From: Actinomadura parmotrematis
GTDB taxonomy: Bacteria; Actinomycetota; Actinomycetes; Streptosporangiales; Streptosporangiaceae
NCBI RefSeq assembly: GCF_019458805.1
Contig: NZ_JAIBOA010000013.1
Coordinates: 124,001 to 188,000 of the forward strand
DNA: 64,000 bases
Direction: 5' to 3'
Below are positions 50,557-60,316 of this stretch, piece after piece. Below the pieces are notes generated by a model that ran no database searches, was not told where the DNA came from, and saw nothing but the letters and a program-made list of their open reading frames with translations. Each line of letters opens with the position of its first letter. Within the stretch, counting starts at the first letter, position 1. The position numbers and the translations under genes were made by a program.

Positions 50557-51123
50557 ATGGCGATCGCATCGTTCATGGTCCCGCTGGGCTCCCCCGCGCC
50601 CGGCTTCTCCCTGCCGTCCGCCGCGGGCGGGACGGTCGCGCTGGACGACCTGGCCGGCGCGCCCGCGCTGCTGGTGGCCTTCCTCAGCAACCACTGCCCC
50701 TACGTGCGCCGCGTCGAGGCCGGCCTCGGCGCGCTCGCCGCCGAGTACGCCGCGCGCGGCGTCGCGACCGTCGGCGTCTGCTCCAACGACACCGACCGCT
50801 ACCCCGACGACGGCGCCGCGCACCTGCGCGAGCAGGCCGCGCGCGCCGGGTTCGCCTTCCCCTACCTGGTGGACGCCGACCAGACGGTCGCGCTCGCCTA
50901 CAAGGCGGCCTGCACGCCCGACTTCTTCCTCTACGACGGCGCCCGCCGGCTGGCCTACCGGGGCCAGTTCGACGCGGCGCGGCCGAGCAACGACGTCCCG
51001 GCGGACGGGGCGACGCTGCGCGCCGCGCTGGACCGGGTCCTGGCGGGCGAGCCGGTCCCCGGGCCGCACGTGCCGAGCCTCGGCTGCGGCATCAAGTGGC
51101 GGCCCGGCAACGAGCCCGCCTGA
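50557..51123 (+). CDS. thioredoxin-fold (AhpC/TSA-like) protein
   Basis: A 188-residue redoxin: FMVPLGSPAPGFSLPSAAGG, AFLSNHCPYVRRVEAGLG with one Cys, and a second Cys in KAACTPDFFLYDG. This matches the DUF953-less thioredoxin/peroxiredoxin group with a NHCPYV motif common in actinobacteria and cyanobacteria. ATG at 50539 is an alternative adding six residues. Confidence 0.85.
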   Translation: MAIASFMVPLGSPAPGFSLPSAAGGTVALDDLAGAPALLVAFLSNHCPYVRRVEAGLGALAAEYAARGVATVGVCSNDTDRYPDDGAAHLREQAARAGFAFPYLVDADQTVALAYKAACTPDFFLYDGARRLAYRGQFDAARPSNDVPADGATLRAALDRVLAGEPVPGPHVPSLGCGIKWRPGNEPA

Positions 51124-51127
51124 GCGG

Positions 51128-51493
51128 TCAGGCGCGGGCCGCCGGGGCGGCGAGCGTGCGGCGGGCCCGCTCGGCCGCGGAGGCGAGGGCCTCCATCAGG
51201 TCGGCGGGGCCGCCGGCGGTGTCGCAGTGCCAGTTCCGGACGATCCGCTCGCCCTCGGGGCCTGGGTCGAACCGGCCGCCCGCGAAGCAGCCCGCCGCGT
51301 CGAGGCGGGCGACGGGATCGGCGTCGTCGTCCAGCCGCATCGCGTAGGCGGCGGCGTCGATGAGGCCGATCGCCGCGCGGGCGTCGTGCCCGCCGTCGCG
51401 GTCGGCGCCCTCGTCGTCGCGGGCGCCGGCCCGGTCGACGCGCCACCGGGCGTACGGGCGCAGGTAATCGGCGATCATCCAGCTCTTGCTCAC
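51128..51493 (-). CDS. hypothetical soluble protein
   Basis: A 121-residue Ala/Arg/Asp-rich protein (YLRPYARWRVDRAGARDDEG, IGLIDAAAYAMRLDDDAD, CFAGGRFDPGPEGERIVRNW). GTG start. No family recognised; convergent with the redoxin gene at 4 bp. Confidence 0.55.
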   Translation of the reverse strand: MSKSWMIADYLRPYARWRVDRAGARDDEGADRDGGHDARAAIGLIDAAAYAMRLDDDADPVARLDAAGCFAGGRFDPGPEGERIVRNWHCDTAGGPADLMEALASAAERARRTLAAPAARA

Positions 51494-51584
51494 CGCCCCA
51501 TGGTGCGCGCCGCCCGCCCGCCCGTCAGCGGCTTGACCGGTTCCTTGCCCGCGCTTTCCGCATTCCGGACGGCCGGCGCCGGGG

Positions 51585-52247
51585 TCAGCCGCCCGGGGCG
51601 AGGCCGTGGCGGTAGGCGTAGGAGACGGCCTGGGCCCGGTCGCGCAGGGCGGCCTTGGCGAACAGGTTGTTGATGTGCGTCTTCACCGTCGCCTCGCTGA
51701 TCACCAGGTCGGCGGCGATCTCGGCGTTGGAGCGGCCGCGCGCGATCAGCGCCAGCACCTCGGCCTCGCGGCGGGTGAGGCCGTCGGGCAGGCCGCCGGC
51801 GCGCGGCGCCCGCGGCTCGGCGGCGGCGACCGCCTCGACGAGGCGCCGCTGCACCGCCGGGTCGAGCTGGGACGCGCCGCCGCGCACCGCGGCGACGGCG
51901 CGGGCGATCTCGTCGGCGCCGGCGTCCTTGGTCAGGTAGCCGCGGGCGCCGGCCCGCAGCGCCGCGAAGATCGACTCGTCGTCGGCGTAGGTGGTGAGCA
52001 CCACCACCTCCACCTCCGGGTGGGCGGCCTTCAGGCGGCGGGTCGTCTCCGCGCCGTCCATGCGCGGCATCCGCAGGTCCATGAGGACGACCTCGGGGCG
52101 CACCTCGGGGACCAGCCGGAGCGCCTCCTCCCCGTCGGCCGCCGCGCCCACGACCTCCAGGCCCGGCAGCAGCTCCAGCAGCAGCACCAGGCCCTCGCGG
52201 ACCACCGTCTGGTCGTCCACGACCAGCACCCTCGTCCGCCCGCTCAC
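51585..52247 (-). CDS. NarL-type response regulator (system 3)
   Basis: A 220-residue regulator: VLVVDDQTVVREGL, VVLMDLRMPRMDG and LuxR HTH LTRREAEVLALIARGRSNAEIA, VISEATVKTHINNLFAK. GTG start overlaps kinase stop (GTGA). Confidence 0.92.
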   Translation of the reverse strand: MSGRTRVLVVDDQTVVREGLVLLLELLPGLEVVGAAADGEEALRLVPEVRPEVVLMDLRMPRMDGAETTRRLKAAHPEVEVVVLTTYADDESIFAALRAGARGYLTKDAGADEIARAVAAVRGGASQLDPAVQRRLVEAVAAAEPRAPRAGGLPDGLTRREAEVLALIARGRSNAEIAADLVISEATVKTHINNLFAKAALRDRAQAVSYAYRHGLAPGG

Positions 52248-53419
52248 GCCGGCACCCGCAGCGCCACCCGGAACCCCTCCCCCGCGGCCCCCGTCTCCAG
52301 GGCCCCGCCGATCAGCTCGGCACGCTCGCGCATGCCGACCAGCCCGTAGCCGCCGCCCGCCAGGTCCAGCACCGGCTCGGTGCCGCCGCTGTCGACGACC
52401 TCCAGGCGCGCCTCCTCCGGACCGTAGTGCAGGACGATCCGCACGCGCGCGCCGAGGGCGTGCTTGCGGACGTTGGTCAGCGCCTCCTGGGCCGTGCGCA
52501 CGATCGCCAGGGACGCCTGCACGGGCAGCTCCCGCGGCTCGCCGGTCACCTCGACGGCGCACGCGCGGCCCGTCGCGGCCCGGAACTCCTCGGCGAGGTC
52601 GGCGAGCGCGGCCTCGGGCGGCGGCGCGTCGCCGCGGAGCGCGGCGAGGGCGCGGCGCGTCTCGTCCAGGCCCGCGCGGGCGAGGCGCTGCGCGCGCTCC
52701 ACCCGGTCCAGCGCCTGCGTCCGGTCGCCGTCGCGCGACAGCAGCAGGCGGGCGCCCTCCAGGTGCACGATCTGCGCCGACAGCGAGTGCGCGAGGATGT
52801 CGTGGATCTCGCGGGCCAGCCGCGACCGCTCGTCCAGCACCACCGCCTCGGCCTCGGCCCGCCGGGTCGCCTCCTCGGCGAGATCGCGCTGCCGGGTCGC
52901 GACCGCGCCGAGCAGGATGCCGAGGACCGCGACCAGCAGCCCGTACTCGGGCCCGCCGCCGCGGAACAGCGCCCCGGTGCCCGTCAGCGCCGCCATGAAC
53001 GCCAGCCCGAGCGCGCCCACCCAGGCGGCGGGCAGCATCCAGGCGAGCGGCCACAGCGCGATCATGCCGAGGACGATCCCGGCCCCGCCCTTCGCCAGCG
53101 CGTACAGGGCGAGCGCGGCGGGCAGCACCGCGACCAGCGCGGCGGCGCCCGCGCGGCTCCCGCCGTCCCACGGCGGGCAGGGGCCGGGCCGGTCGTGCCG
53201 CCGCGCCCGGGTGGCCCAGAGGCCGGCGGCGAGCAGCACGACCGCGAGGGCGTTCAGCACGATGACGGCGAGCCCGGCGCCGCGCGGCGAGGGGTGCGGA
53301 TATCCCGTCCACACGCTGTGCAGGTAGGTGACCGCTCCCCACGCCGCGCAGCAGAGGACCAGGATCTCCCGCAGCCGGACGGCGGTGTGGCGGGGCGGGT
53401 CGGTCCGCACGGGGCTCAT
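52244..53419 (-). CDS. sensor histidine kinase (system 3)
   Basis: A 391-residue kinase with about five transmembrane helices (20-175), HisKA_3 SRLAREIHDILAHSLSAQIV, N-box RTAQEALTNVRKHA and GGGYGLVGMRERA. ATG 53419 has GAGGG before it; a GTG lies three codons upstream. Signal unknown. Confidence 0.9.
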   Translation of the reverse strand: MSPVRTDPPRHTAVRLREILVLCCAAWGAVTYLHSVWTGYPHPSPRGAGLAVIVLNALAVVLLAAGLWATRARRHDRPGPCPPWDGGSRAGAAALVAVLPAALALYALAKGGAGIVLGMIALWPLAWMLPAAWVGALGLAFMAALTGTGALFRGGGPEYGLLVAVLGILLGAVATRQRDLAEEATRRAEAEAVVLDERSRLAREIHDILAHSLSAQIVHLEGARLLLSRDGDRTQALDRVERAQRLARAGLDETRRALAALRGDAPPPEAALADLAEEFRAATGRACAVEVTGEPRELPVQASLAIVRTAQEALTNVRKHALGARVRIVLHYGPEEARLEVVDSGGTEPVLDLAGGGYGLVGMRERAELIGGALETGAAGEGFRVALRVPA

Positions 53420-53519
53420 GTCCCTCACGCTAGACGGTCGCCCGCCACGGGGGATCGGAGCACGGGCGGACCTTCCCTCTCCACCCGGGGGCGGAGCCGG
53501 CCGCTGTCAAGGGGCACGC

Positions 53520-53927
53520 CGCCGGCCTGCCCGCCGCTCCCGGCCGGCCAGGACCCCGCGCCCGCCAACTGCCTCCAGCTGGTGGTCGTGGGCGGCTCGA
53601 TGAAGCTCGGCGCGCTCACCCAGCAGACCACCTCGCCACTGAAGATCACCGCGCTGGTGCCGGCGCCCGAGCTCGGCGACGACTTCACCGCCACGCAGGT
53701 CACCATGACCGGCGACTCGCTGACCGTCCCGGGCGGCGTGCTCGGGCTGCTCGACCTTCACCGTGCCGGAGACCACCGGCTCCGGCCTCGTCGGCCCGAT
53801 CGCCGGCTGGAAGGCGGGCCTGCCCGCGGCGGTCGGCAGGGCGGCCGCGAAGGCGACGGCGAAGCAGAGCCCGCTCCAGCGGCCCCGGCCGCTTTTGGAC
53901 GAGATGTCAACTCTTGTTCGCAGGTAA
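53520..53927 (+). pseudogene. decayed gene fragment with frameshift
   Basis: Protein-like sequence runs in one frame to about 53752 (CLQLVVVGGSMKLGALTQ, KITALVPAPELGDDFTATQV, TMTGDSLTVPGGVLG) and then continues sensibly in another frame (TFTVPETTGSGLVGPIAGWK) to a TAA at 53925. There is no start codon with ribosome binding site, so this is most likely the remnant of a secreted-protein gene, 50 bp before the hydrolase. It fills most of the 558-bp gap 53420-53977. Confidence 0.55.
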
Positions 53928-53977
53928 GTGCTCCGTTACGTTACGGCCGGGAAACTCGCGCCCTGGAGGTAGTGACG

Positions 53978-55813
53978 ATGCGCCGTGCCATCCGCTGGAC
54001 CGCCCCGCTCGCCGCCGCGGCGCTCGCGTTCGGCGGCGCCGTCCCCCCGGCCCACGCCGCACCCGCGAAGGCGGCCGCCGCCGCGTGGAAGGCCCGCCCC
54101 GCCGCCTACGGCGTCACCGCCCAGCAGGACGTCCGGCTCACCATGAGCGACGGCGTCCAGCTCGTCGCCGACATTCGCCGCCCCGCCCTGAACGGCAGGG
54201 CCGCGCCGGGCCGCTTCCCCGTCATCGTCACGATGACCCCCTACAACAAGACGCTGCCCGGCGCGAACATGGCCGACGACTACCTCGTCCAGCGCGGTTA
54301 CGTGCAGGTCATCGTGGACGTACGCGGCACCGGCGGCTCCCACGGCAAGTGGGAGGCGTTCAGCAGGCGCGAGCAGCTCGACGGCAAGGAGGCCGTCGAG
54401 TGGGCGTCGTCGGCGAAGCGGCCCTGGAGCGACGGCCGCGTCGCGATGGTCGGCGCCTCCTACGGCGGCATCAACCAGATCTTCACCGCGGCGCAGCACC
54501 CCAAGGGCCTGAAGGCCATCTTCCCGGTCGTGCCGATGGGCGACAGCTACCGCGACGTCATCGGCACCGGCGGGCAGCTCGGCCTCGGCTTCGTGCCGCT
54601 CTGGCTCGCCGGCGTCGGCGGCCTGTCGCTGCTGCCTCCCACCTACAGCGGCAAGAGCCCCGACGAGGCGATCGCGCTGCTGAAGGAGCACTTCGGCAAC
54701 ATCGGCGACTTCCAGATCGCGATGCTGTTCAACGCCCTCACCGGCGGCGACAAGGCGTTCGACGGCCCCTTCTACCGCGAGCGCTCGCCGCTGGAGGTCG
54801 TCGACAAGGTGAACGTCCCCGCGTTCGTCGTCGGCGGCGAGTTCGACATCTTCCAGCGCAGCGAGCCGCTCCTCTACCAGCGGCTCGCGCGGCGCGTCCC
54901 GGCCCGCTTCACCTACGGCCCCTGGTACCACATCAGCGGTGCCGCGCCCGCCCTCGGCCTGCCGCTGCCGAACGTCCCGCAGCCGCCCGGCCCGTCCATG
55001 CAGGAGCTGATGCTGCGCTGGTTCGACCACTACGTGCGCGGCGCCGCCGACCCCGGCCTGGACCGCGACGTCGCGCCCGTCACCTACTACGACAACGGCG
55101 CCGGCACGTGGCGCACCGCCGGCCAGTGGCCGCCCGCCGGCGTCCGCTACCGCGCCCTCCGGCTGACGGGCCGCGCGGGCCTCACCACCGGGCAGGGCTC
55201 CGGCGGCCCCGACGCCGTGCCGTTCCAGCCGTTCGCCGGGCTGTGCAGCCGCTCCACCGTCCAGTGGGCGGGCGCCGGGGTGCTCGGCCTGTTCGGCTGG
55301 TCCTGCGAGCTCGACAACGGCGAGAACGACCGGCTCGGCGCCGTCTACGACCTGCCCGTGACTAAGCCGCTCCGCCTCGCCGGGCCGATCAACGCCCACC
55401 TCAGCGTGTCCACCGCCGCCAAGGACGGCCAGCTCACCGTCCGCGTCGAGGACGTCGCCCCCGACGGCAGGGCCACCCAGCTCACCGCCGGCTGGCAGGT
55501 GCTGTCCCTGCGCGCCCTGGACGGCGCCCGCACCGTCCGGCAGGACGGCCTGACCACCATCCCCTACCACCCGTTCACCAAGGCGTCGGCGAAGGCGATG
55601 CCGAAGAACGCCCCCGTCGGAGTGGACGTCGAGGTGTTCCCGATCGCCGCGACCGTCCAGCCCGGCCACCGCCTGCGCGTCTCGGTGCAGACGGCCGACT
55701 TCCCGCACCTGTTCCCCGACCTGCCCCAGCTCGGGAACTCCCTCGGCGGCGGCGTGCGGATCTGGCACGACGCCGCCCACCCGTCCTGGGTCGCGCTGCC
55801 CGTGCAGGGCTGA
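53978..55813 (+). CDS. secreted CocE/NonD-type (X-Pro dipeptidyl-peptidase-like) hydrolase
   Basis: A 611-residue exported enzyme. Signal peptide (about 1-28, cleavage near AHA-AP), S15/CocE alpha/beta hydrolase domain with VIVDVRGTGGSHG, nucleophile VGASYGG, VGGEFDIFQRSE (Asp) and YGPWYHIS (His), then a C-terminal jelly-roll (about 400-611). Family members hydrolyse esters or prolyl peptides. GGAGG eight bases before the ATG. The direct repeat GTTACGTTACG lies 40 bp upstream. Confidence 0.9.
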   Translation: MRRAIRWTAPLAAAALAFGGAVPPAHAAPAKAAAAAWKARPAAYGVTAQQDVRLTMSDGVQLVADIRRPALNGRAAPGRFPVIVTMTPYNKTLPGANMADDYLVQRGYVQVIVDVRGTGGSHGKWEAFSRREQLDGKEAVEWASSAKRPWSDGRVAMVGASYGGINQIFTAAQHPKGLKAIFPVVPMGDSYRDVIGTGGQLGLGFVPLWLAGVGGLSLLPPTYSGKSPDEAIALLKEHFGNIGDFQIAMLFNALTGGDKAFDGPFYRERSPLEVVDKVNVPAFVVGGEFDIFQRSEPLLYQRLARRVPARFTYGPWYHISGAAPALGLPLPNVPQPPGPSMQELMLRWFDHYVRGAADPGLDRDVAPVTYYDNGAGTWRTAGQWPPAGVRYRALRLTGRAGLTTGQGSGGPDAVPFQPFAGLCSRSTVQWAGAGVLGLFGWSCELDNGENDRLGAVYDLPVTKPLRLAGPINAHLSVSTAAKDGQLTVRVEDVAPDGRATQLTAGWQVLSLRALDGARTVRQDGLTTIPYHPFTKASAKAMPKNAPVGVDVEVFPIAATVQPGHRLRVSVQTADFPHLFPDLPQLGNSLGGGVRIWHDAAHPSWVALPVQG

Positions 55814-55815
55814 CG

Positions 55816-55838
55816 CCCGCCTCGGCCCCCGGGGCGGG
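55816..55838. terminator. short hairpin between convergent genes
   Basis: CCCGCC/GGCGGG (55816-55821, 55833-55838) between the CocE-type gene and parE stops; weak. Confidence 0.35.
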
Positions 55839-57929
55839 TCAGGTGTCGATGCGGTCGGTGTCCAGCTCCGAGGCGCCCGCGGTGATGAACGCGCGGCGCG
55901 GCGCGACCTCGCTGCCCATCAGCAGGTCGAACACCTTCGACGCCTCCTCGGCGTCCTCGATGCGGATGCGGCGCAGGATGCGGTGCTGGGGGTCCAGCGT
56001 CGTCTCGGCCAGCTGGTCGGCGTCCATCTCGCCGAGGCCCTTGTAGCGCTGGATCGGCTCCTTCCAGCTCTGGCCCTTGCGCTCCAGCTCGACCAGGCGG
56101 CGCCGCAGCTCGGCGTCGGAGTAGGTGTAGATGTACTTGTCCTGGCCGCGCTTCGGCCGCACCAGCTCGATGCGGTGCAGCGGCGGGACCGCCGAGAACA
56201 CCCGGCCGGCCTCCAGCATCGGCCGCATGTAGCGGTGGAACAGCGTGAGCAGCAGGCAGCGGATGTGGCTGCCGTCCACGTCGGCGTCCGCCATGATGAT
56301 CGCCCGGCCGTAGCGGGCGGCGTCCAGGTCGAAGGTGCGGCCCGAGCCGGCCCCGAGGACCTGGATGATCGCCGCGCACTCGGTGTTCTTCAGCATGTCG
56401 GCGACGGACGCCTTCTGCACGTTCAGGATCTTGCCGCGGATCGGCAGCAGCGCCTGGAACTCGGAGTTGCGGGCGAGCTTGGCGGTGCCGAGCGCGGAGT
56501 CGCCCTCGACGATGAACAGCTCGCTGCGGTCGTCGGTGGCGCGGCAGTCGACCAGCTTGGCCGGCAGCGCCGAGTTCTCCAGCGCGTTCTTGCGGCGCTG
56601 GTTGTCGCGCTGCGTGCGGGCCGCGATGCGGGTCTTGGCGGCGCCGACGACCTTCTCCAGGACGGCGCGCAGCTGCGGCTTCTGCCCCCGCCCCGGGTTC
56701 TCGAAGATCTCCTTGAGCTCCTTGGACACCACGGTGCCGACGATGCGGGTCGCCGCCGAGGTGCCGAGGATCTCCTTGGTCTGCCCCTCGAACTGCGGTT
56801 CGGGCAGCCGCACGGTGACGACGGCGGTGAGCCCTTCGAGGGCGTCCTCCTTGATGACGTCGTCGTCGCTCGCCTTCAGCAGCCGGGCGGCGCGCAGCTG
56901 CTCGTTGAGGACGCGGGCGAGGGACCGCTCGAAGCCGCGCAGGTGCGTGCCGCCCTTGGGGGTGGCGATGACGTTGACGAACGAGCGCATCGTGGTGTCG
57001 TAGCCGCCGCCCCAGCGGAGCGCGATGTCGACCTCCAGCTCGCGCTCGACGTCGGTCGGGGTGAGGTGGCCCTGGCCGTCCAGGACCGGCACCGTCTCGG
57101 TGAAGCGGCCGCGGCCCTGCAGCCGCAGCACGTCGCTGATCGCGGCGTCCTTGGCCAGGTAGGTGCAGTACTCGCCGATGCCGCCCTCGAAGCAGAAGGT
57201 CTCGTGGACGGTCTCCTCGCCGCGCTCGTCGCGGACCTCGATGGTGAGGCCCGGGATGAGGAACGCGGTCTGGCGCATGCGGTCCAGGACGAGCGACTGC
57301 TCGACGGTGGCGTCCGGCAGGAAGATCTGCAGGTCGGGCCAGAAGCGGGTGCGGGTGCCGGTGGTGCGGCGCGCGACCCGGCGGATCTGGCGGACGCCCG
57401 AGCTCTTCTTGAACCGGGCGTTCGGGCGGCCCTCGTCGGCGAACACGCCGGGCAGGCCGCGCTTGAAGCTGATGGCGTTGGTGTGGCCCTCGCGGTCGAC
57501 CTCGACGTCCAGGCGCGCCGACAGGGCGTTGACGACGGAGGCGCCGACGCCGTGCAGGCCGCCGGAGGCGGTGTAGGACACGCCGCCGAACTTGCCGCCG
57601 GCGTGCAGCCGCGTCATGACGAGCTCGACGCCGGGCAGTCCCGTCTTCGGCTCGATGTCGACGGGGATGCCGCGGCCGTTGTCGCCGACCTCGAACGACC
57701 CGTCGGCGCGCATGACCACGCTGATGTGGGTGCAGTGGCCGGCGAGGGCCTCGTCGACGCTGTTGTCGACGATCTCCCACAGGCAGTGGGCGAGACCGCG
57801 GCTGTCGGTCGAGCCGATGTACATGCCGGGGCGCTTGCGGACGGCCTCCAGCCCCTCCAGCACCGAGAGGTGCCGGGCGGAGTAGCCCTGCTGATCGTCG
57901 GTCGTGGGTTCGGCGGTGGCGGCGGTCAA
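55839..57929 (-). CDS. parE: DNA topoisomerase IV subunit B
   Basis: A 696-residue type IIA ATPase subunit: GHKL ATPase EIVDNSVDEALAG, GDNGRGIPVD, GGLHGVGASVVNALS; TOPRIM FIVEGDSALGTAKLARNSEF and ADADVDGSHIRCLLL; C-terminal QRYKGLGEMDADQL. EGDSALG and the length match actinobacterial ParE. The start is TTG at 57929 with GAGGAG nine bases upstream (no ATG or GTG is near). It works with ParC. Confidence 0.93.
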   Translation of the reverse strand: MTAATAEPTTDDQQGYSARHLSVLEGLEAVRKRPGMYIGSTDSRGLAHCLWEIVDNSVDEALAGHCTHISVVMRADGSFEVGDNGRGIPVDIEPKTGLPGVELVMTRLHAGGKFGGVSYTASGGLHGVGASVVNALSARLDVEVDREGHTNAISFKRGLPGVFADEGRPNARFKKSSGVRQIRRVARRTTGTRTRFWPDLQIFLPDATVEQSLVLDRMRQTAFLIPGLTIEVRDERGEETVHETFCFEGGIGEYCTYLAKDAAISDVLRLQGRGRFTETVPVLDGQGHLTPTDVERELEVDIALRWGGGYDTTMRSFVNVIATPKGGTHLRGFERSLARVLNEQLRAARLLKASDDDVIKEDALEGLTAVVTVRLPEPQFEGQTKEILGTSAATRIVGTVVSKELKEIFENPGRGQKPQLRAVLEKVVGAAKTRIAARTQRDNQRRKNALENSALPAKLVDCRATDDRSELFIVEGDSALGTAKLARNSEFQALLPIRGKILNVQKASVADMLKNTECAAIIQVLGAGSGRTFDLDAARYGRAIIMADADVDGSHIRCLLLTLFHRYMRPMLEAGRVFSAVPPLHRIELVRPKRGQDKYIYTYSDAELRRRLVELERKGQSWKEPIQRYKGLGEMDADQLAETTLDPQHRILRRIRIEDAEEASKVFDLLMGSEVAPRRAFITAGASELDTDRIDT

Positions 57930-58145
57930 CTGCGTGCGCTCCTCGGGGGTGAGGCAGGTCCGGTTCGTGGTGGCGAACTGCCGGGACGAGAGTACCCCCG
58001 CCGTCCGACAATCTTTTCGAAGGCTCGCCGCCGGCCCCGGCGGTGATGGCCGCCCCTGGCCGTCCTCGACCCTCCTCGGGGTGGAGAGCGGAGATCCACC
58101 CGTGGTGGGGTGTGCCCGCGCGGCCCGCTCCGTAACGTCCAGATC

Positions 58146-59048
58146 ATGGCATACACCATCAGCGCGAGCGGCCTGCGCAAGCGGTACGGCGACGTCGCGG
58201 CCGTCGACGGCGTCTCCTTCGACGTCGAGGCGGGCGAGTTCTTCGGCATCCTCGGCCCGAACGGCGCCGGCAAGACCACCGTCCTGGAGATCGTGGAGGG
58301 GCTGCGGCGGGCCGACGGCGGCGAGGTGTCGGTGCTCGGGCTGCCGCCCTGGCCCCGCAACCCGCGGCTGCTGCCGCGCATCGGCGTGCAGCTGCAGTCC
58401 AGCGCGTTCTTCGAGCGGCTGACGGCGCGCGAGCAGCTTCAGACGTTCGGGTCGCTGTACGGGGTGCCGGCCGCGCGCGCCGACGCGATGCTGGAGATGG
58501 TCGGGCTCACCGACAAGGCCGGCGTCCAGGTGGAGAAGCTGTCGGGCGGGCAGGCGCAGCGGCTGTCGATCGCCTGCGCGCTGGTCCACGACCCCGAGCT
58601 GGTGTTCCTGGACGAGCCGACCGCCGCGCTCGACCCGCAGGCCCGCCGCAACCTGTGGGACGTGCTGGCCGGCATCAGCACCGAGGGCCGCACGATCGTG
58701 CTGACGACCCACCACATGGACGAGGCCGAGTCGCTCTGCGACCGCGTCGCGATCATGGACGCGGGGCGGATCCTTCAGCTCGGCGCGCCCGCCGCGCTGG
58801 TGCGCGGGCTGGACGCGCCCGCCCGGGTGAGCGTCGCCTCCGGCACCCTGCCGGTCGAGGACGCGCGCGCCCTGCCGGCCGCCGACGAGGTCGCCGACGA
58901 CGGGGTCTCGCTGGTGGTCTCCACCCGCGACCCCGGCGCGGTGGTGGCCGCGCTCGCCGCCAAGGACGCCCTCGCCGGCGTCCGGATCGGCGGCGCCACG
59001 CTGGAGGACGTCTTCCTGGAGCTGACCGGACGGGAGTACCGGGCATGA
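58146..59048 (+). CDS. ABC transporter ATP-binding protein (drug-export type)
   Basis: A 300-residue DrrA-like ATPase: LGPNGAGKTTVLEIVEG (Walker A), LSGGQAQRLSIACAL, VFLDEPTAALDP, TTHHMDEAE, and a C-terminal extension. TAACGT lies eight bases before the ATG, suggesting a leaderless mRNA. Overlaps its permease by 4 bp. It diverges from parE across 216 bp. Confidence 0.93.
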   Translation: MAYTISASGLRKRYGDVAAVDGVSFDVEAGEFFGILGPNGAGKTTVLEIVEGLRRADGGEVSVLGLPPWPRNPRLLPRIGVQLQSSAFFERLTAREQLQTFGSLYGVPAARADAMLEMVGLTDKAGVQVEKLSGGQAQRLSIACALVHDPELVFLDEPTAALDPQARRNLWDVLAGISTEGRTIVLTTHHMDEAESLCDRVAIMDAGRILQLGAPAALVRGLDAPARVSVASGTLPVEDARALPAADEVADDGVSLVVSTRDPGAVVAALAAKDALAGVRIGGATLEDVFLELTGREYRA

Positions 59049-60115
59049 GCACCTACCAGAGCTTCACCAGCCTCGCGCGGGCCATGCTCCTCGGCTTCCG
59101 CCGCGACAAGGGCGCGCTGTTCTTCACCGTGCTGTTCCCGCTGATGTTCCTGGTGATCTTCGGCGGGGTGTTCGGGCACCAGGCGACCGCCAAGGTCACC
59201 GTCGTCGCGGCCGGACCGGTGCCGCTGGTCGACCGGGCGGTGGCGCACGACGGCGACCTGGCGGGGACGCTGAAGGTGGTGCGCGCCGCGAGCCGGGACG
59301 CGGCCTTGAAGAAGGTGGAGAAGGGCGACGCCGACGCCTTCGTCGAGCAGTCCGGGAACGCGCTGAACGTCCGCTACTCGGTGGCCGACCAGGTGAAGTC
59401 CGGGACGGCGCGCGGCCTGCTGTCGTCGATCGCCCAGTCGGCGAACCTGGCGGCGACGGGACGGCCGCCCGCCTACACGGTGACCGAGGCGCAGGTGGAG
59501 GACAGGTCGCTGAAGGCGATCCAGTTCTTCACCCCGAGCCTGCTCGGCTGGGCGCTCGCCTCGGCGGGCGTGTTCGGAGCGTCCCAGACGCTCGTCACCT
59601 GGCGCACCAAGGGCATCCTGCGGCGGCTGCGGCTGTCGCCGGCGCCCGTCCCGACGGTGTTCGCCGCCCGGGTGGCGGTGAGCCTCGGCATCGCGCTCGT
59701 GCAGTTCGCGGTGTTCGTGGCGGTCGCGCACCTGCCGTTCTTCGGGCTGAAGCTGACGGGCGACTGGTGGCTGGCGATCCCGACGCTCATGGCCGGGGTG
59801 CTCGCCTTCCTCGGCATCGGCACGCTGATCGGGTCCTGGGCCAAGACCCAGGAGACCGCGCAGCTCGTCGGGCAGCTCGTGGTGCTGCCGATGGCCTTCC
59901 TCGGCGGGTCCTTCTTCCCCCTGGACTCGATGCCGGGCTGGATGCGGGCGGTCTCCTACGTCTTCCCGCTCCGCTACCTCAACCAGGGGATGCTCGACGT
60001 CATGGGCCGCGGGCTCGGCCCGGGGTCGGTCCTCGTGCCCATCGCGGTACTGCTCGGTGTGGCGCTGGTCACGGCGCTGCTCGCCGTCCGGGTGTTCCGC
60101 TGGGACGCCGCCTGA
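59045..60115 (+). CDS. ABC-2 type transporter permease
   Basis: A 356-residue ABC-2 permease: first helix (ALFFTVLFPLMFLVIFGGVF), a large extracytoplasmic domain (about 45-155), then five helices with WRTKGILRRLRLSPAP and the SFFPLDSMPGWM motif. With the preceding ATPase it exports a drug or lipid. ATGA overlap. Confidence 0.92.
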   Translation: MSTYQSFTSLARAMLLGFRRDKGALFFTVLFPLMFLVIFGGVFGHQATAKVTVVAAGPVPLVDRAVAHDGDLAGTLKVVRAASRDAALKKVEKGDADAFVEQSGNALNVRYSVADQVKSGTARGLLSSIAQSANLAATGRPPAYTVTEAQVEDRSLKAIQFFTPSLLGWALASAGVFGASQTLVTWRTKGILRRLRLSPAPVPTVFAARVAVSLGIALVQFAVFVAVAHLPFFGLKLTGDWWLAIPTLMAGVLAFLGIGTLIGSWAKTQETAQLVGQLVVLPMAFLGGSFFPLDSMPGWMRAVSYVFPLRYLNQGMLDVMGRGLGPGSVLVPIAVLLGVALVTALLAVRVFRWDAA

Positions 60116-60143
60116 TCGGCCCCTGCTGATCGACTTCTCGCCG

Positions 60144-60184
60144 CCGGAGGCCGCATCCCTTGCGCCGCAGGGGATGCGCTCCGG
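60144..60184 (+). terminator. long hairpin after the ABC exporter
   Basis: CCGGAG-(GC)-CGCATCCC pairs with GGGATGCG-CTCCGG, 14 bp with a 2-base bulge, 11-base loop. No T-run. Confidence 0.6.
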
Positions 60185-60316
60185 CGTCCCGAAAGGATGT
60201 GACCTCGGTCACCATGGGGGCCATTCCGCTGTGAGCGTATGCGTGGCCGGATTGGGAACGTCCACGTCGGGTTAGATGTTCTCCTAAGTACCGACCCCGA
60301 GCATGAGGAAGGTGCC

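Noticed and set aside
39303..55838. Integrated mobile element
   Set aside because: No transposase, integrase, tRNA target or flanking direct repeats were found.
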